NCBI GenBank assembly: GCA_022360355.1
Contig: JAKSCY010000347.1
Span: forward strand, 1 to 14,790
Reading direction: 5' to 3'
Origin: Chlorobiales bacterium
GTDB taxonomy: Bacteria; Bacteroidota; Chlorobiia; Chlorobiales; Chlorobiaceae
DNA: 14,790 nt
A program made the position numbers and the translations under genes. Of the stretch, positions 6,569-14,782 are shown piece by piece. The notes below the pieces were generated by a model. The model saw only the letters and a program-made list of their open reading frames with translations, did not search any database and was not told the origin of the DNA. Every line of letters begins with the position of its first letter. The stretch's first letter is position 1.

Positions 6569-7327
6569 ATGACTGAAGACTTGCAACTTGCCGTCAAACT
6601 TGCAGAAGAGGCTGGAAATCTCACCCTCTCGTTCTATCGCAGCAAATCTCTCAAGGTTGATGCCAAAAGGGATGATACTCCCGTTACTGAAGCAGACAGA
6701 AAAGCCGAAGAGCTGATTCGTGAGCGCATAACAGGTGTTTTTCCCGATGACGGGATATTCGGGGAAGAATTTGAGGAAAAACTATCGGTTAACGGGCGCC
6801 GCTGGATTCTCGATCCGATTGACGGGACAAGGTCTTTTATACATGGTGTCCCTTTGTACGGGGTCATGATCGGTCTGGAGGTCGATCGCAAGATCAAACT
6901 GGGTGTGGTTAATTTTCCGGCCCTTGATGAAATGTATTATGCTGAAGCCGGTTCCGGCGCTTTTATGAACGGCGACGCAATACGGGTTTCGGGAATATCG
7001 GATTACCGTGATGCAACCGTTGTTTTCACCGAGAAAGAATACCTTCTGGATTCTCCCTCAGAGCATCCCGTAGACAGGCTTCGTCATGATGCGGGGCTGG
7101 TGCGGGGCTGGGGAGATTGTTACGGTCACATGCTTGTTGCTTCAGGAAGAGCGGAGGTTGCGGTTGACAAGATTATGAGCCCATGGGACTGCGCTGCCGT
7201 TATACCGATTGTTATCGAGGCGGGAGGTCGCTGTTTTGACTATACCGGTCAGACAACAATTTACGGCCAGGGTCTGGTAAGCGCCAACGGCATTCTTGGG
7301 GACAAGCTGGCTGCAGAGATTGTCTGA
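6569..7327 (+). CDS. hisN: Inositol-monophosphatase-family phosphatase, HisN-type histidinol-phosphatase
   Basis: Seen (252 residues from ATG 6569): GEE at 66-68, WILDPIDGTRSF at 79-90 and SPWDCAA at 204-210, the metal-binding signatures of the Li-sensitive Mg-dependent phosphatase family. WGDCYGHMLVASGRAE (181-196) is characteristic, from memory, of HisN-type histidinol-phosphate phosphatases, which remove phosphate from L-histidinol phosphate in histidine synthesis. Cytoplasmic. A longer reading from 6530 exists, but ATG 6569 is preferred: it lies 4 bases after the previous stop, has GAAGGA at 6553-6558, and gives a normal family N-terminus. Inositol-1-phosphatase or another sugar-phosphate phosphatase remains possible. 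Its place downstream of the AfsA/oxidoreductase/kinase genes could be chance. Confidence 0.85.
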   Translation: MTEDLQLAVKLAEEAGNLTLSFYRSKSLKVDAKRDDTPVTEADRKAEELIRERITGVFPDDGIFGEEFEEKLSVNGRRWILDPIDGTRSFIHGVPLYGVMIGLEVDRKIKLGVVNFPALDEMYYAEAGSGAFMNGDAIRVSGISDYRDATVVFTEKEYLLDSPSEHPVDRLRHDAGLVRGWGDCYGHMLVASGRAEVAVDKIMSPWDCAAVIPIVIEAGGRCFDYTGQTTIYGQGLVSANGILGDKLAAEIV

Positions 7328-7455
7328 TTCCTCATCATATCATCCAGGTTCGCCGGGAAATCAAGCCTGATTGCATCTTGGGACAATTCAGCGGGCAAAC
7401 AGATCAACAATTTTGACTTGTCTTCGAAATTGGTCACTTCAATTCCGTCAACTCC

Positions 7456-8796
7456 ATGACAATCTACCTCCTTGTAGCAGTCATCATTCTTCTGATCGTT
7501 GTTCTGCTTATCCTTTTTGTTGGTAATAAAGGAGGACTTTCGGCAGATATGTTTCAGCAGAGCGAAAGCCTGCTGCGTTCCGAGCTGGAGCAACTCCGGG
7601 ATGAACAGAAAAACGAATTTCAACGTAACAGGTTGGAAATCGCACATTCATTCCAGGAAAGCCGTTCTGAGCAGACGTCCGCCCTTAAGTCTTTTGAGGA
7701 TACGCTGGGTGCACATGTGATGCGGCAGGATGAACTGCAGCGAAGGAATGTCAGTGAACTTCTCTCAAGGCAGGAAGCTTTGAAGGAGGATACGTCACGG
7801 AAGCTGGAAAACATAAGGGATACGGTTGAAAAACGCCTTCAGACCTTGCAGGACCGGAACGAAATCAAGCTTGAAGAGATGCGGAGGACAGTGGATGAAA
7901 AGCTGCAGTCGACACTTGAAAAACGCTTGAGTGAATCTTTCAGCCAGGTCAGTGACCGCCTGCGTCAGGTGCATGAGGGGCTGGGTGAAATGAAAACTCT
8001 TGCGTCCGGTGTCGGAGACCTGAAAAAAGTTCTTGCAAATGTTAAAACTCGGGGAGTGTTCGGTGAGATGCAGTTGCAGAGTCTTTTGGCCGGTTTGCTT
8101 TCTTCCGAACAGTATGGTGAAAATGTTATGATCGGAAAACACCGGCGTGAACAGGTTGAATTCGCGATAAAGCTTCCGGGAAAGGGCGATGAGGGAAATG
8201 CTGTTTATCTTCCTATAGATTCAAAATTTCCGCTTGAAGCCTATTACCGGCTTGTCGAGGCTTCAGACACAGGTGACAAGGAACGCGTACAGGCTGCTGC
8301 AAAAGCAATCGAGGTTGAGATGCGTCGGTGTGCCAAAGATATAAGGGATAAATACCTGAACCCTCCCGAGACAACCGATTTTGGTATTCTGTTCCTTCCG
8401 ATCGAGGGGTTGTTTGCCGAGGTTGTACGAAATACCGTGCTTCTTGAGGTTTTGCAGAGAGAGTACAGCATCATCGTAACAGGTCCTACAACACTTGCGG
8501 CTCTGTTGAACAGTTTGCAGATGGGTTTCAGGACGTTCGCAATTCAGAAAAGGACCAGCGAGGTATGGAGCGTGCTTGCTCAGGTCAAAACCGAGTTCGC
8601 CAGGTTTGGCGAGGTGCTCGTAAAAGCCCAAGGCAGGATAACACAGGCAGGAACAGAAATCGACAAGCTTGTCGGCGTGAGGACGCGTGCTATTCAAAAC
8701 CGTTTGCGGCGTATTGAGGAAGTTTCAGGAGAAGAAAGTACGCCTTTTGAAAAAGAAACAGGCGAAGAGAATGCGGGCATGGGTAGTGACGAGTGA
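7456..8796 (+). CDS. rmuC: DNA recombination protein RmuC
   Basis: Seen: an N-terminal membrane anchor (residues 4-22, almost wholly Ile/Leu/Val), then a long charged coiled coil (about 30-185) rich in Glu, Gln, Arg and Lys. The conserved RmuC domain (about 188-410) includes TRGVFGEMQL (198-207), LPIDSKFPLEAYYRL, NPPETTDFGILFLPIEGLFAE and VTGPTTLAALLNSLQMGF. RmuC is a putative nuclease-fold protein that limits inversions at short inverted repeats in E. coli. The length of 446 is typical. No Shine-Dalgarno is visible before ATG 7456. It is separated from hisN by 128 bases and converges with hemD, with only 4 bases between the stops. The last codons contain an AGTGACGAGTGA repeat unit shared with the region after typA. 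Confidence 0.95.
   Translation: MTIYLLVAVIILLIVVLLILFVGNKGGLSADMFQQSESLLRSELEQLRDEQKNEFQRNRLEIAHSFQESRSEQTSALKSFEDTLGAHVMRQDELQRRNVSELLSRQEALKEDTSRKLENIRDTVEKRLQTLQDRNEIKLEEMRRTVDEKLQSTLEKRLSESFSQVSDRLRQVHEGLGEMKTLASGVGDLKKVLANVKTRGVFGEMQLQSLLAGLLSSEQYGENVMIGKHRREQVEFAIKLPGKGDEGNAVYLPIDSKFPLEAYYRLVEASDTGDKERVQAAAKAIEVEMRRCAKDIRDKYLNPPETTDFGILFLPIEGLFAEVVRNTVLLEVLQREYSIIVTGPTTLAALLNSLQMGFRTFAIQKRTSEVWSVLAQVKTEFARFGEVLVKAQGRITQAGTEIDKLVGVRTRAIQNRLRRIEEVSGEESTPFEKETGEENAGMGSDE
8785..8796. repeat. Single copy of the AGTGACG heptamer motif at the rmuC 3' end
   Basis: AGTGACGAGTGA, identical to 14748-14759, covers the last codons and stop of rmuC. The stop codon lies within the repeat unit, suggesting the repeat inserted or expanded at the end of the gene. 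Confidence 0.45.
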
Positions 8797-8800
8797 TTTC

Positions 8801-9550
8801 TTATTTGCTGCCATGCAACGCTTTTGCAATTGCTTCTGCAAAATGTGGCCCGTCGTAGTATTCAGGAATAACATCTACATGTACTCCAAGTTCTTCGAGC
8901 GCTCTGGCAGTTGTTTTGCCGATTGCGGCAACAAGGATCCCGGAAGGAATGCTCGTAGAGCCTACTGCCTTGAAATAGTTCTGAGCTGTTGAGGGGCTGG
9001 TGAACGACAAACACGAGATTTTGCCTTCGCCAACCATCTTTTTTACCTTTCCGGTTGCTTCGAGGTCAGGAGGGTGGTTTTCATAGACAGTAAGGGAGTC
9101 GCAGGTCCCGCCGCGTTCTGTAATAACTGCCGGTATAACTCCCAGTGAAAGGCTGCCGCGGAGAAAGAGAAAGTTTTTTCCCCTGATTTCATCCGGGTTG
9201 ATAGTTTGCATAAGGTTGACCGCATCGGAAACCTTCGGGAGAGGTTCGGTCGTTATGCCGTGCTTGGCAAGATCCCGGGCAGTGGTTTTTCCAACAGCAA
9301 AAACTTTGATACTTTGAAGCTTTTTCAGCTCTTCCGGAGCTTCGCTTGCCAGTCTTTCGATAAAGTAGCAGACGCTGTTGGGGCTGGTGAAAAATGCGCC
9401 TGTATAGACTGAAATGTCGGGGATTTTCCAGCCGGAGGCAGACCTGATCTCGATGGTAGGGAAGACAAACGAGTCCAGGTCGTATTTTTTCAGTTCATGT
9501 ACAAATGACCCTGCCTGGTGTTTCGGACGCGTGACGAGAACACACTTCAT
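8801..9550 (-). CDS. hemD: Uroporphyrinogen-III synthase
   Basis: HemD cyclises hydroxymethylbilane to uroporphyrinogen III with inversion of ring D, in the cytoplasm. Seen: 249 residues, a normal length. The opening [11 protein letters not shown], the FTSPNSV block in domain 1, [13 protein letters not shown], then [27 protein letters not shown] and [15 protein letters not shown] fit the two-lobed family. Sequence conservation in this family is low, so the hemA-hemC context strengthens the call. The ATG overlaps the hemC stop (ATGA), so the genes are translationally coupled. It is the last gene of the minus-strand cluster, and its stop nearly abuts the rmuC stop. Confidence 0.93.
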   Translation of the reverse strand: MKCVLVTRPKHQAGSFVHELKKYDLDSFVFPTIEIRSASGWKIPDISVYTGAFFTSPNSVCYFIERLASEAPEELKKLQSIKVFAVGKTTARDLAKHGITTEPLPKVSDAVNLMQTINPDEIRGKNFLFLRGSLSLGVIPAVITERGGTCDSLTVYENHPPDLEATGKVKKMVGEGKISCLSFTSPSTAQNYFKAVGSTSIPSGILVAAIGKTTARALEELGVHVDVIPEYYDGPHFAEAIAKALHGSK

Positions 9551-10491
9551 CAGCAGGTTTTTCTGATTTCTGCAAGAATCTCGTTGGCTCCCTGTTTCAG
9601 AAGTTCTTCGGCAAGATCGATGCCTGCCTGTTCCGCCTGTTCGGGAGCAGTGCAGCCCTCCAGGGTGATTTCATTGCGGATGGCGCGTTTGCCGTTGACA
9701 GAACCGACATAGGCAAGGAGGTGCAGTGTGCTGTTCTTCAAACTTCCATAGGCTCCTATAGGAATCTGGCAGCCACCCTGCAGGTGACGGAGAAGTGCTC
9801 TTTCAGCTTTGGTGCAGAACTCGGTATTCGGATTGTTCATGATTTTGACAATTTCCCTTGTCTCCTCGTCATCAATACGTGTCTCGATTCCCAAAGCACC
9901 CTGGCCAACAGCGGGAAGCATGGTTTCGTGTGGCAGTATCTCGGAAATACGGTCTCCGAAATTGAGTCTGTGTACGCCCGCGTAGGCAAGCATCATCGCA
10001 TCAAAGTCGCTTTCGTCAAATTTCTTGAACCGGGTGTTCAGGTTGCCTCTGATATCTCCCATTTGGAAGTCAGGTCGCAAGCTGAGAAGCTGGGATGTTC
10101 TCCTAAGGCTGCTTGTTGCTATCTTCGCATCCTGCTTGAGTGTTTTCAGGCTCTCACCGTTTTTGGAGATAATGACGTCCCGTGTGTCTTCTCTTTCGGT
10201 AAAAGCGGAAAGTATAAGTCCTTCCGGGGTTTCAGTCGGGACATCCTTCAGGCTGTGGACGGCAAGGTCAATCTCTTTTGCAATCAGGTGCTTCTCAATG
10301 TCTTTTGTGAAAAGCCCCATATCCCCGATTTTTGAAAGAGGGGAGTCGAGCAGCACATCGCCGGTTGTTTTAACCAGCTTGAGCTCTATGTCAAGTTCCG
10401 GGTAATGTTTGGAAAGTTCGGCTTTAGTGAACTCAGCCTGCCACAATGCGAGAGGGCTCGATCTGGTACCAATAAGTAATTTTTTTTTCAA
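9550..10491 (-). CDS. hemC: Porphobilinogen deaminase (hydroxymethylbilane synthase)
   Basis: HemC joins four porphobilinogen units into hydroxymethylbilane. Seen over 313 residues: [14 protein letters not shown] at the N-terminus, [11 protein letters not shown] with the catalytic Asp83, SSLRR (Arg130/131), [22 protein letters not shown], and LQGGCQ with Cys241, the attachment site of the dipyrromethane cofactor. The start appears to be TTG at 10489-10491: upstream in frame there is a stop within five codons and no ATG or GTG. The start is followed directly by a run of nine A (coding strand), encoding three lysines. It sits 28 bases after hemA and overlaps hemD by 4 bases. Confidence 0.96.
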   Translation of the reverse strand: MKKKLLIGTRSSPLALWQAEFTKAELSKHYPELDIELKLVKTTGDVLLDSPLSKIGDMGLFTKDIEKHLIAKEIDLAVHSLKDVPTETPEGLILSAFTEREDTRDVIISKNGESLKTLKQDAKIATSSLRRTSQLLSLRPDFQMGDIRGNLNTRFKKFDESDFDAMMLAYAGVHRLNFGDRISEILPHETMLPAVGQGALGIETRIDDEETREIVKIMNNPNTEFCTKAERALLRHLQGGCQIPIGAYGSLKNSTLHLLAYVGSVNGKRAIRNEITLEGCTAPEQAEQAGIDLAEELLKQGANEILAEIRKTC

Positions 10492-10519
10492 TGCGGTTAC
10501 TGATTATGCGTTTAACTGA

Positions 10520-11800
10520 TTACTTGGTTCGTTGATTTTGTTCTTCAAGATCAAAGATATTTCGTACAAGATTAACCCTGCTCGGTATGGTGTCGGCGGT
10601 ATCAACCGGTGCCTTGAGCATTTTAATCGGGTGGTGCAGTATCTTTTTGAGAATTCTGTCGGTCAGCCGCTCCATTCGCTTAAGTTCTTCTTCACTCACT
10701 TTATAGCGGAACCGTTCAAGTTCTTTTTCCTTGATTTCAAGGAACTTCGACTGCAAATCTACAATGGTGGGGCGGACTTTCAGGGTATTGATCCACTGGC
10801 CGAACCCGACAAGTTCTTCATCGATAATTTTCTGAACTTTAGGCAGTTCGGCTCTCCTCATTTCGAGATTCTTGTCGATAATATGTTTCAGAGCATCGAT
10901 ATCCTTGAGGAACATGTTCTTGAGTTTGCCGATTTCGGGATCGACATTGCGAGGCAGGCCGAGATCGAGAATAATGACCGGCTTGAGCCTCCTCTTCTGC
11001 ATGCTTTGTTGTAATTCCGGTTCCGTAAGTACATAATCCTTGGTGCTTACGGCAGTTATAATAATGTCAAACTCATGAAGGTGTTCCTTGTAGGACTCAT
11101 AGGGGAGCACCTGATTGGTGCCAAGTTCTTCAGCAAGAGCTTCGGCCTTTGAAAGAGTTCTGTTCGTGATGACAATGTTCCGTGCATTTTTCTGGAACAT
11201 GTGTTTTGCGGCAAGTTCACCTGTTTCTCCTGCTCCAACCAGGAGAATCTTCTTCATGGAAAGGTTGGAGAAAATTTTCTGTGCGAGTTCGACCGCGGCG
11301 TAGCTTACGGAAACTGCGCCTTCCATGATCTTTGTTTTTGTCTTGACTTTCTTTGCTACGCTGAAAGCCGTGTGGCAGAGACGTGTCAGGAGAATGCCCG
11401 CAGACTGGACTTCTGCGGCTATTCTGTATCCATCCTTGACCTGCCCGAGTATCTGGCCTTCACCGAGGATCAGAGAATCGATGGCACTTGCAACCTCGAA
11501 GAGATGCCTGGCCGTGTTGCAGTAAAAACGGTTGAAAAAATGTTCGGGACGAACCTCATTGTGTGCATTTCTGTAGGCGATGAGGTAATCCTTCAGGTAC
11601 CGGCCGTCAACCTCCGGCATTCCCGGAACGACATACAGCTCCGTTCTGTTGCAGGTTGAAAGCACCATGGCTTCCTGCGCTATGCCGTCGTCAATCAGGT
11701 TTGTGAGGAATTCCTTTGCTTGAACTTCTGAAAGAGAAACTCTTTCGCGGATTTCAATAGGTGCAGTTTTATGATTTACACCAACTGAAATAATGTTCAT
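10520..11800 (-). CDS. hemA: Glutamyl-tRNA reductase
   Basis: First committed enzyme of the C5 tetrapyrrole pathway: NADPH reduction of glutamyl-tRNA(Glu) to glutamate-1-semialdehyde. Seen over 426 residues: [21 protein letters not shown] with catalytic Cys50, [12 protein letters not shown] (114-125), the nucleotide-binding [14 protein letters not shown] (188-201), [26 protein letters not shown], and a C-terminal helical dimerisation region. Full length and normal for the family. First of the hemA-hemC-hemD group, it has its own near-consensus promoter at 11872-11900 and a leader of roughly 65 bases with a hairpin. No Shine-Dalgarno is seen before the ATG. Use of the C5 route agrees with a chlorophyll-making green sulfur bacterium. 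Confidence 0.97.
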   Translation of the reverse strand: MNIISVGVNHKTAPIEIRERVSLSEVQAKEFLTNLIDDGIAQEAMVLSTCNRTELYVVPGMPEVDGRYLKDYLIAYRNAHNEVRPEHFFNRFYCNTARHLFEVASAIDSLILGEGQILGQVKDGYRIAAEVQSAGILLTRLCHTAFSVAKKVKTKTKIMEGAVSVSYAAVELAQKIFSNLSMKKILLVGAGETGELAAKHMFQKNARNIVITNRTLSKAEALAEELGTNQVLPYESYKEHLHEFDIIITAVSTKDYVLTEPELQQSMQKRRLKPVIILDLGLPRNVDPEIGKLKNMFLKDIDALKHIIDKNLEMRRAELPKVQKIIDEELVGFGQWINTLKVRPTIVDLQSKFLEIKEKELERFRYKVSEEELKRMERLTDRILKKILHHPIKMLKAPVDTADTIPSRVNLVRNIFDLEEQNQRTK

Positions 11801-11841
11801 GATGTGAATGGTTTAGTGGCTTGCCTGAAAACGACATGACC

Positions 11842-11860
11842 GGCCTCTGTTTCAAAAGCC
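11842..11860 (-). promoter_or_regulatory. Hairpin at the 5' end of the predicted hemA leader
   Basis: On the minus strand GGCTTTTG and CAGAGGCC pair around AAA (eight pairs, two of them G-T). It begins a few bases after the predicted transcription start. A 5' stem of this kind can stabilise an mRNA; no known tetrapyrrole riboswitch was recognised. Confidence 0.35.
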
Positions 11861-11871
11861 AATGAAAAAGA

Positions 11872-11900
11872 AATATACCGTAAAACCGAAAAATTATCAA
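11872..11900 (-). promoter_or_regulatory. Predicted sigma70-type promoter of hemA-hemC-hemD
   Basis: Read on the minus strand: -35 TTGATA (11895-11900), a 17-base spacer, -10 TATATT (11872-11877), matching 5 of 6 and 5 of 6 of the consensus. The start would be near 11865. It lies directly after the ccsA-like stop, so the hem genes can be transcribed independently of it. Confidence 0.65.
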
Positions 11901-11913
11901 ATAGTTCAAACAG

Positions 11914-12759
11914 CTAAAAGCTGGTACTGTGAAAAGTTGGGGAAAAAATGCTCATCAGCATAATCAGGGTGGCCGTGAGGACAAAGAGGAAAATGAGTAA
12001 ATACGCCATATGAATCGTGTCCCAACCGAAAAGCTTTTTGATAAAAAGGCTGGCGCCATAAAACAGCCAGATGACAATCAGCGCAAGCAGTCTTGTTTCA
12101 AAGAGGTTTATAACTTCCGAAGTCTGAATTGAGCCGATAACGCCGGCAAAGAGTGTTATGGTGAGAAAAAGAAAGCCGAAAGCAACCGCATGTTTTATGA
12201 GTTGTTCAAGAACTTCGAGGTTAGGCAGGTTCTCAAAAAGAAAGCCGAATTTGTTGTTTTTGATCTGGCGAAACAACAGAAGATAGAGAAAGCTGTAAAG
12301 ACCCGCTATGGCGATGGCGCTAAAACTGAATATTGCGGCAAGCAGGTGGATTCCTATGCCCAGACCGCTGAATGCAGGGCCGTTTCCTGATGATGTGAGC
12401 AGCAGAACAGACGCAAGAATTTCAGCGCCCGTGGAAAATGAAAGAATGAAAAAGCCGGTTTTGTCCGTCTTTGTTGAAAACTCGATAAACATGTAGATAA
12501 CGGCAAGTGTCAGAGCTACCATGCTCATGAGCATGGAACTGGAATAGCTGAGCTTGTAACCTTCCGGGGCCGTCAGGAAGCCGATGTATGCAATATGAGT
12601 GACGATGGTGACAATCAGCGCAGGCTGCTTGTATGTTTTTGCAAAGACATTGCCTTTGAAAAAATCAGCTCCGTAAAGAGTCATTGATATGATATAGAAC
12701 AGCGATACAGCAAGAGTCAGCAGGATGAGCAGCGTATTGTTCAGTAGTACGTTATCCAT
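11914..12759 (-). CDS. CcsA/HemX-like cytochrome c assembly membrane protein
   Basis: Seen: 281 residues with about eight hydrophobic helices (for example 7-29, 47-63, 73-93, 104-122, 133-162, 190-210, 222-241, 250-271). Histidines lie in or near helices (His55, His138, His190, His250), and LPNLEVLEQLIKHAVAFGFLFLT resembles the CcsA/CcmC/HemX family signature. A tryptophan-rich WWD haem-handling motif is not evident, pointing to the HemX branch rather than a full haem lyase. HemX-type genes often lie next to hemA and have been linked to HemA levels in Bacillus; here it is immediately upstream of hemA on the same strand. Likely role: haem delivery or cytochrome c maturation, or HemA control (inference). 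It has its own promoter at 12776-12804 with almost no leader. Confidence 0.82.
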   Translation of the reverse strand: MDNVLLNNTLLILLTLAVSLFYIISMTLYGADFFKGNVFAKTYKQPALIVTIVTHIAYIGFLTAPEGYKLSYSSSMLMSMVALTLAVIYMFIEFSTKTDKTGFFILSFSTGAEILASVLLLTSSGNGPAFSGLGIGIHLLAAIFSFSAIAIAGLYSFLYLLLFRQIKNNKFGFLFENLPNLEVLEQLIKHAVAFGFLFLTITLFAGVIGSIQTSEVINLFETRLLALIVIWLFYGASLFIKKLFGWDTIHMAYLLIFLFVLTATLIMLMSIFSPTFHSTSF

Positions 12760-12775
12760 AAATGTCGTGAGGGCG

Positions 12776-12804
12776 ATTATAGGTGTCCTTCAGGTTAGTT
12801 TCAA
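12776..12804 (-). promoter_or_regulatory. Predicted strong sigma70-type promoter of the ccsA/hemX-like gene
   Basis: Read on the minus strand: -35 TTGAAA (12799-12804), a 17-base spacer, -10 TATAAT (12776-12781, perfect consensus). The ATG ends only 16 bases beyond the -10, so transcription from about 12768 would give a leader of some 9 bases without a Shine-Dalgarno. Confidence 0.7.
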
Positions 12805-12840
12805 TGGATATAGGCGTTTCAGGGAACATTATCCTTCAAA

Positions 12841-12885
12841 GATCCGGCTCGGAGTCGTGAAAAAAAATGTATATTCGCCCGGATC
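12841..12885. repeat. Inverted repeat in the ccsA-typA divergent region
   Basis: GATCCGG (12841-12847) and CCGGATC (12879-12885) are a perfect 7-base inverted pair about 31 bases apart, enclosing an A-run. It lies upstream of typA where its promoter should be. Possibly an operator pair or a leader stem; may be chance. Confidence 0.25.
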
Positions 12886-12917
12886 GAAACAGAATATAAA
12901 TATTTGCCTCGAAAAAG

Positions 12918-14744
12918 ATGAGTATGAAACAGAATATTCGCAATATCGCCATAATCGCGCACGTTGACCACGGAAAGACAACGCTTGTTGATGCTATTTT
13001 TCGCCACACCGGGGTTTTCAGGGAAAATCAGCAGGTGGATGCCCGTGTGCTTGATTCCAATCCCCAGGAAAGAGAGCGTGGTATCACCATTTTATCAAAA
13101 AATGCAGCAACGGTTTATAATGGTTGTAAAATCAATATTGTGGATACTCCCGGTCATGCCGATTTCGGAGGAGAGGTCGAGCGCATACTGAAAATGGTCG
13201 ATGGTGTGCTGCTGCTTGTCGACGCGTTCGAGGGGCCTATGCCCCAGACTAAATTCGTTCTCCGTAAAGCGCTTGAACTTAAACTCAAACCTGTAGTTGT
13301 TATCAACAAGATAGATCGTCCGCAGGCTGATCCCGACAAGGTGCATGATCAGGTGCTCGATCTCTTTATTGCTCTTGGTGCGGATGAGGATCAGCTGGAG
13401 TTTCCTTATCTCTTTACGTCGGCGAAATTTGGTATAGCGAAATCTGCCGTGGAGGATGAGGACGGTGATATGAGCCTGCTGCTCGATATGATCATCAGGG
13501 AAATTCCTCCACCGGATAACAAGGACGAGGACGATTTTCAGATGCTGGTGACAACGCTTGACTACAGCGACTATCTGGGGAAGATAGCTATTGGAAGGGT
13601 TCACAGGGGGAAAATTCATCCGGGTGATTCTCTTGCGGTTGTTACCGAAGATGAAACTGTTGCAAAAGGCAGTGTCGCCAGGCTGTTTACCTTCGACCTG
13701 ACACAACGTATAGAGGTGAAAGAGGCCGGTTCAGGCGACATTATCGCTATTTCAGGTATTGCCGCTGTCAATGTCGGCCAGACTCTTGCAGCGGATGCAA
13801 GGCCTGAGGCTCTCGAATCGTTCGAGATCAGTAAGCCAACGCTCTCTATGCTTTTTTCAGTAAACGATTCACCTTTTGCCGGGCAGGAGGGGAGGGAAGT
13901 TACCAGCCGTAAGATACGCGAAAGGCTTATGAAAGAGGTGATGACCAACGTTGCCCTGCAGGTTGAGGAGACAGAAAGTGCCGACACATTCCGTGTTTCA
14001 GGCAGGGGAGAGCTGCATCTTTCCGTGCTGATCGAGAGCATGCGCCGGGAGGGATTCGAGCTGGCTATTTCAAGACCTCAGGTGATTACCCGGACGGCTG
14101 AAGACGGCACGCTGCTCGAACCGGTGGAACATGTAACGATTGATATCCCTGATGAATATAACGGTGTTGTCATTGAAAAGATGGGGAGGCGTAAAGCGGA
14201 AATGAAGCATATGGAGACCTTGAGGGGGGGCATGGTCAGGCTTGAGTTTGAGATTCCTACCAGGGGTCTGATAGGCTACAGCCAGGAATTTACCACAGAT
14301 ACAAAAGGCGAAGGTATCCTGTCTCATGTGTTTCATGATTACCAGCCTTTCAGGGGGAAACTGCCTGCAAGGGAGACCGGTGCACTGGTCAGCGGAGAAA
14401 ACGGGCAGTCGGTTGCCTATGCGATAGCAGGGCTTGAAGATCGCGGCACTTTCTTTATCGGTTCGAATATCAGGGTCTATGAAGGTATGGTTGTCGGCGA
14501 GTCAACCAGAGAGTTCGACATTACCTTGAACGTCTGCAAGACGAAGAAGCTTACCAACATGAGGTCTTCCGGAGCTGATGAAGCGGTTCGCCTTACGCCG
14601 CCGAAAAAGCTGACCCTTGAACAGGCACTTGAGTTCATAAACGATGATGAACTGGTCGAGGTAACACCGGAAAGTATCAGAATCAGAAAAAGGATCCTTG
14701 ACTCGAACCAGCGGGCAAAGGCCGCCAAGCGGGCGAAAGCATGA
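12918..14744 (+). CDS. typA: Translational GTPase TypA/BipA
   Basis: Ribosome-associated GTPase of the EF-G family, involved in stress and low-temperature growth and in ribosome assembly. Seen over 608 residues: G1 AHVDHGKT (14-21), G2 RGITI (54-58), G3 DTPGHADF (76-83, with His80), G4 NKID (130-133) and G5 TSA. The domain 2 barrel, EF-G-like domains ([17 protein letters not shown] and [19 protein letters not shown]) and the TypA-specific C-terminal domain with [15 protein letters not shown] follow. Full length. ATG 12918 is used; ATG 12924 two codons later is an alternative, since no clear Shine-Dalgarno separates them. It is transcribed divergently from the ccsA-like gene. TATAAA at 12895-12900 might be part of its promoter, but no good -35 fits. 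Confidence 0.97.
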   Translation: MSMKQNIRNIAIIAHVDHGKTTLVDAIFRHTGVFRENQQVDARVLDSNPQERERGITILSKNAATVYNGCKINIVDTPGHADFGGEVERILKMVDGVLLLVDAFEGPMPQTKFVLRKALELKLKPVVVINKIDRPQADPDKVHDQVLDLFIALGADEDQLEFPYLFTSAKFGIAKSAVEDEDGDMSLLLDMIIREIPPPDNKDEDDFQMLVTTLDYSDYLGKIAIGRVHRGKIHPGDSLAVVTEDETVAKGSVARLFTFDLTQRIEVKEAGSGDIIAISGIAAVNVGQTLAADARPEALESFEISKPTLSMLFSVNDSPFAGQEGREVTSRKIRERLMKEVMTNVALQVEETESADTFRVSGRGELHLSVLIESMRREGFELAISRPQVITRTAEDGTLLEPVEHVTIDIPDEYNGVVIEKMGRRKAEMKHMETLRGGMVRLEFEIPTRGLIGYSQEFTTDTKGEGILSHVFHDYQPFRGKLPARETGALVSGENGQSVAYAIAGLEDRGTFFIGSNIRVYEGMVVGESTREFDITLNVCKTKKLTNMRSSGADEAVRLTPPKKLTLEQALEFINDDELVEVTPESIRIRKRILDSNQRAKAAKRAKA

Positions 14745-14747
14745 AGA

Positions 14748-14782
14748 AGTGACGAGTGACGAGTAACAAGTGACAAGTTTTT
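14748..14782. repeat. Heptanucleotide tandem repeat (AGTGACG type), about four copies plus a degenerate fifth
   Basis: Successive 7-base units after the typA stop are AGTGACG, AGTGACG, AGTAACA, AGTGACA and AGTTTTT. Imperfect heptamer arrays of this sort are known as short repetitive sequences in cyanobacterial genomes. A 12-base piece, AGTGACGAGTGA, also occurs at 8785-8796. The array may continue beyond the window. Confidence 0.6.

Noticed and set aside
8822..8843. TTTTGCA...TGCAAAA hairpin near the hemD 3' end
   Set aside because: It is inside hemD coding sequence, AT-rich and lacks a following T tract, so not a convincing terminator.
9721..10335. 204-codon open frame on the plus strand
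   Set aside because: Antisense to hemC, whose catalytic Asp and cofactor Cys are clear on the minus strand.
10532..11014. 160-codon open frame on the plus strand
   Set aside because: Antisense of the helical C-terminal part of hemA; Phe-rich translation typical of a shadow frame.
12870..12900. TATATT and TATAAA boxes ahead of typA as a promoter
   Set aside because: Neither has a reasonable -35 at 16-18 bases, so no promoter is annotated there.
13095..13706. 203-codon open frame on the minus strand
   Set aside because: Antisense to the GTPase domain of typA.
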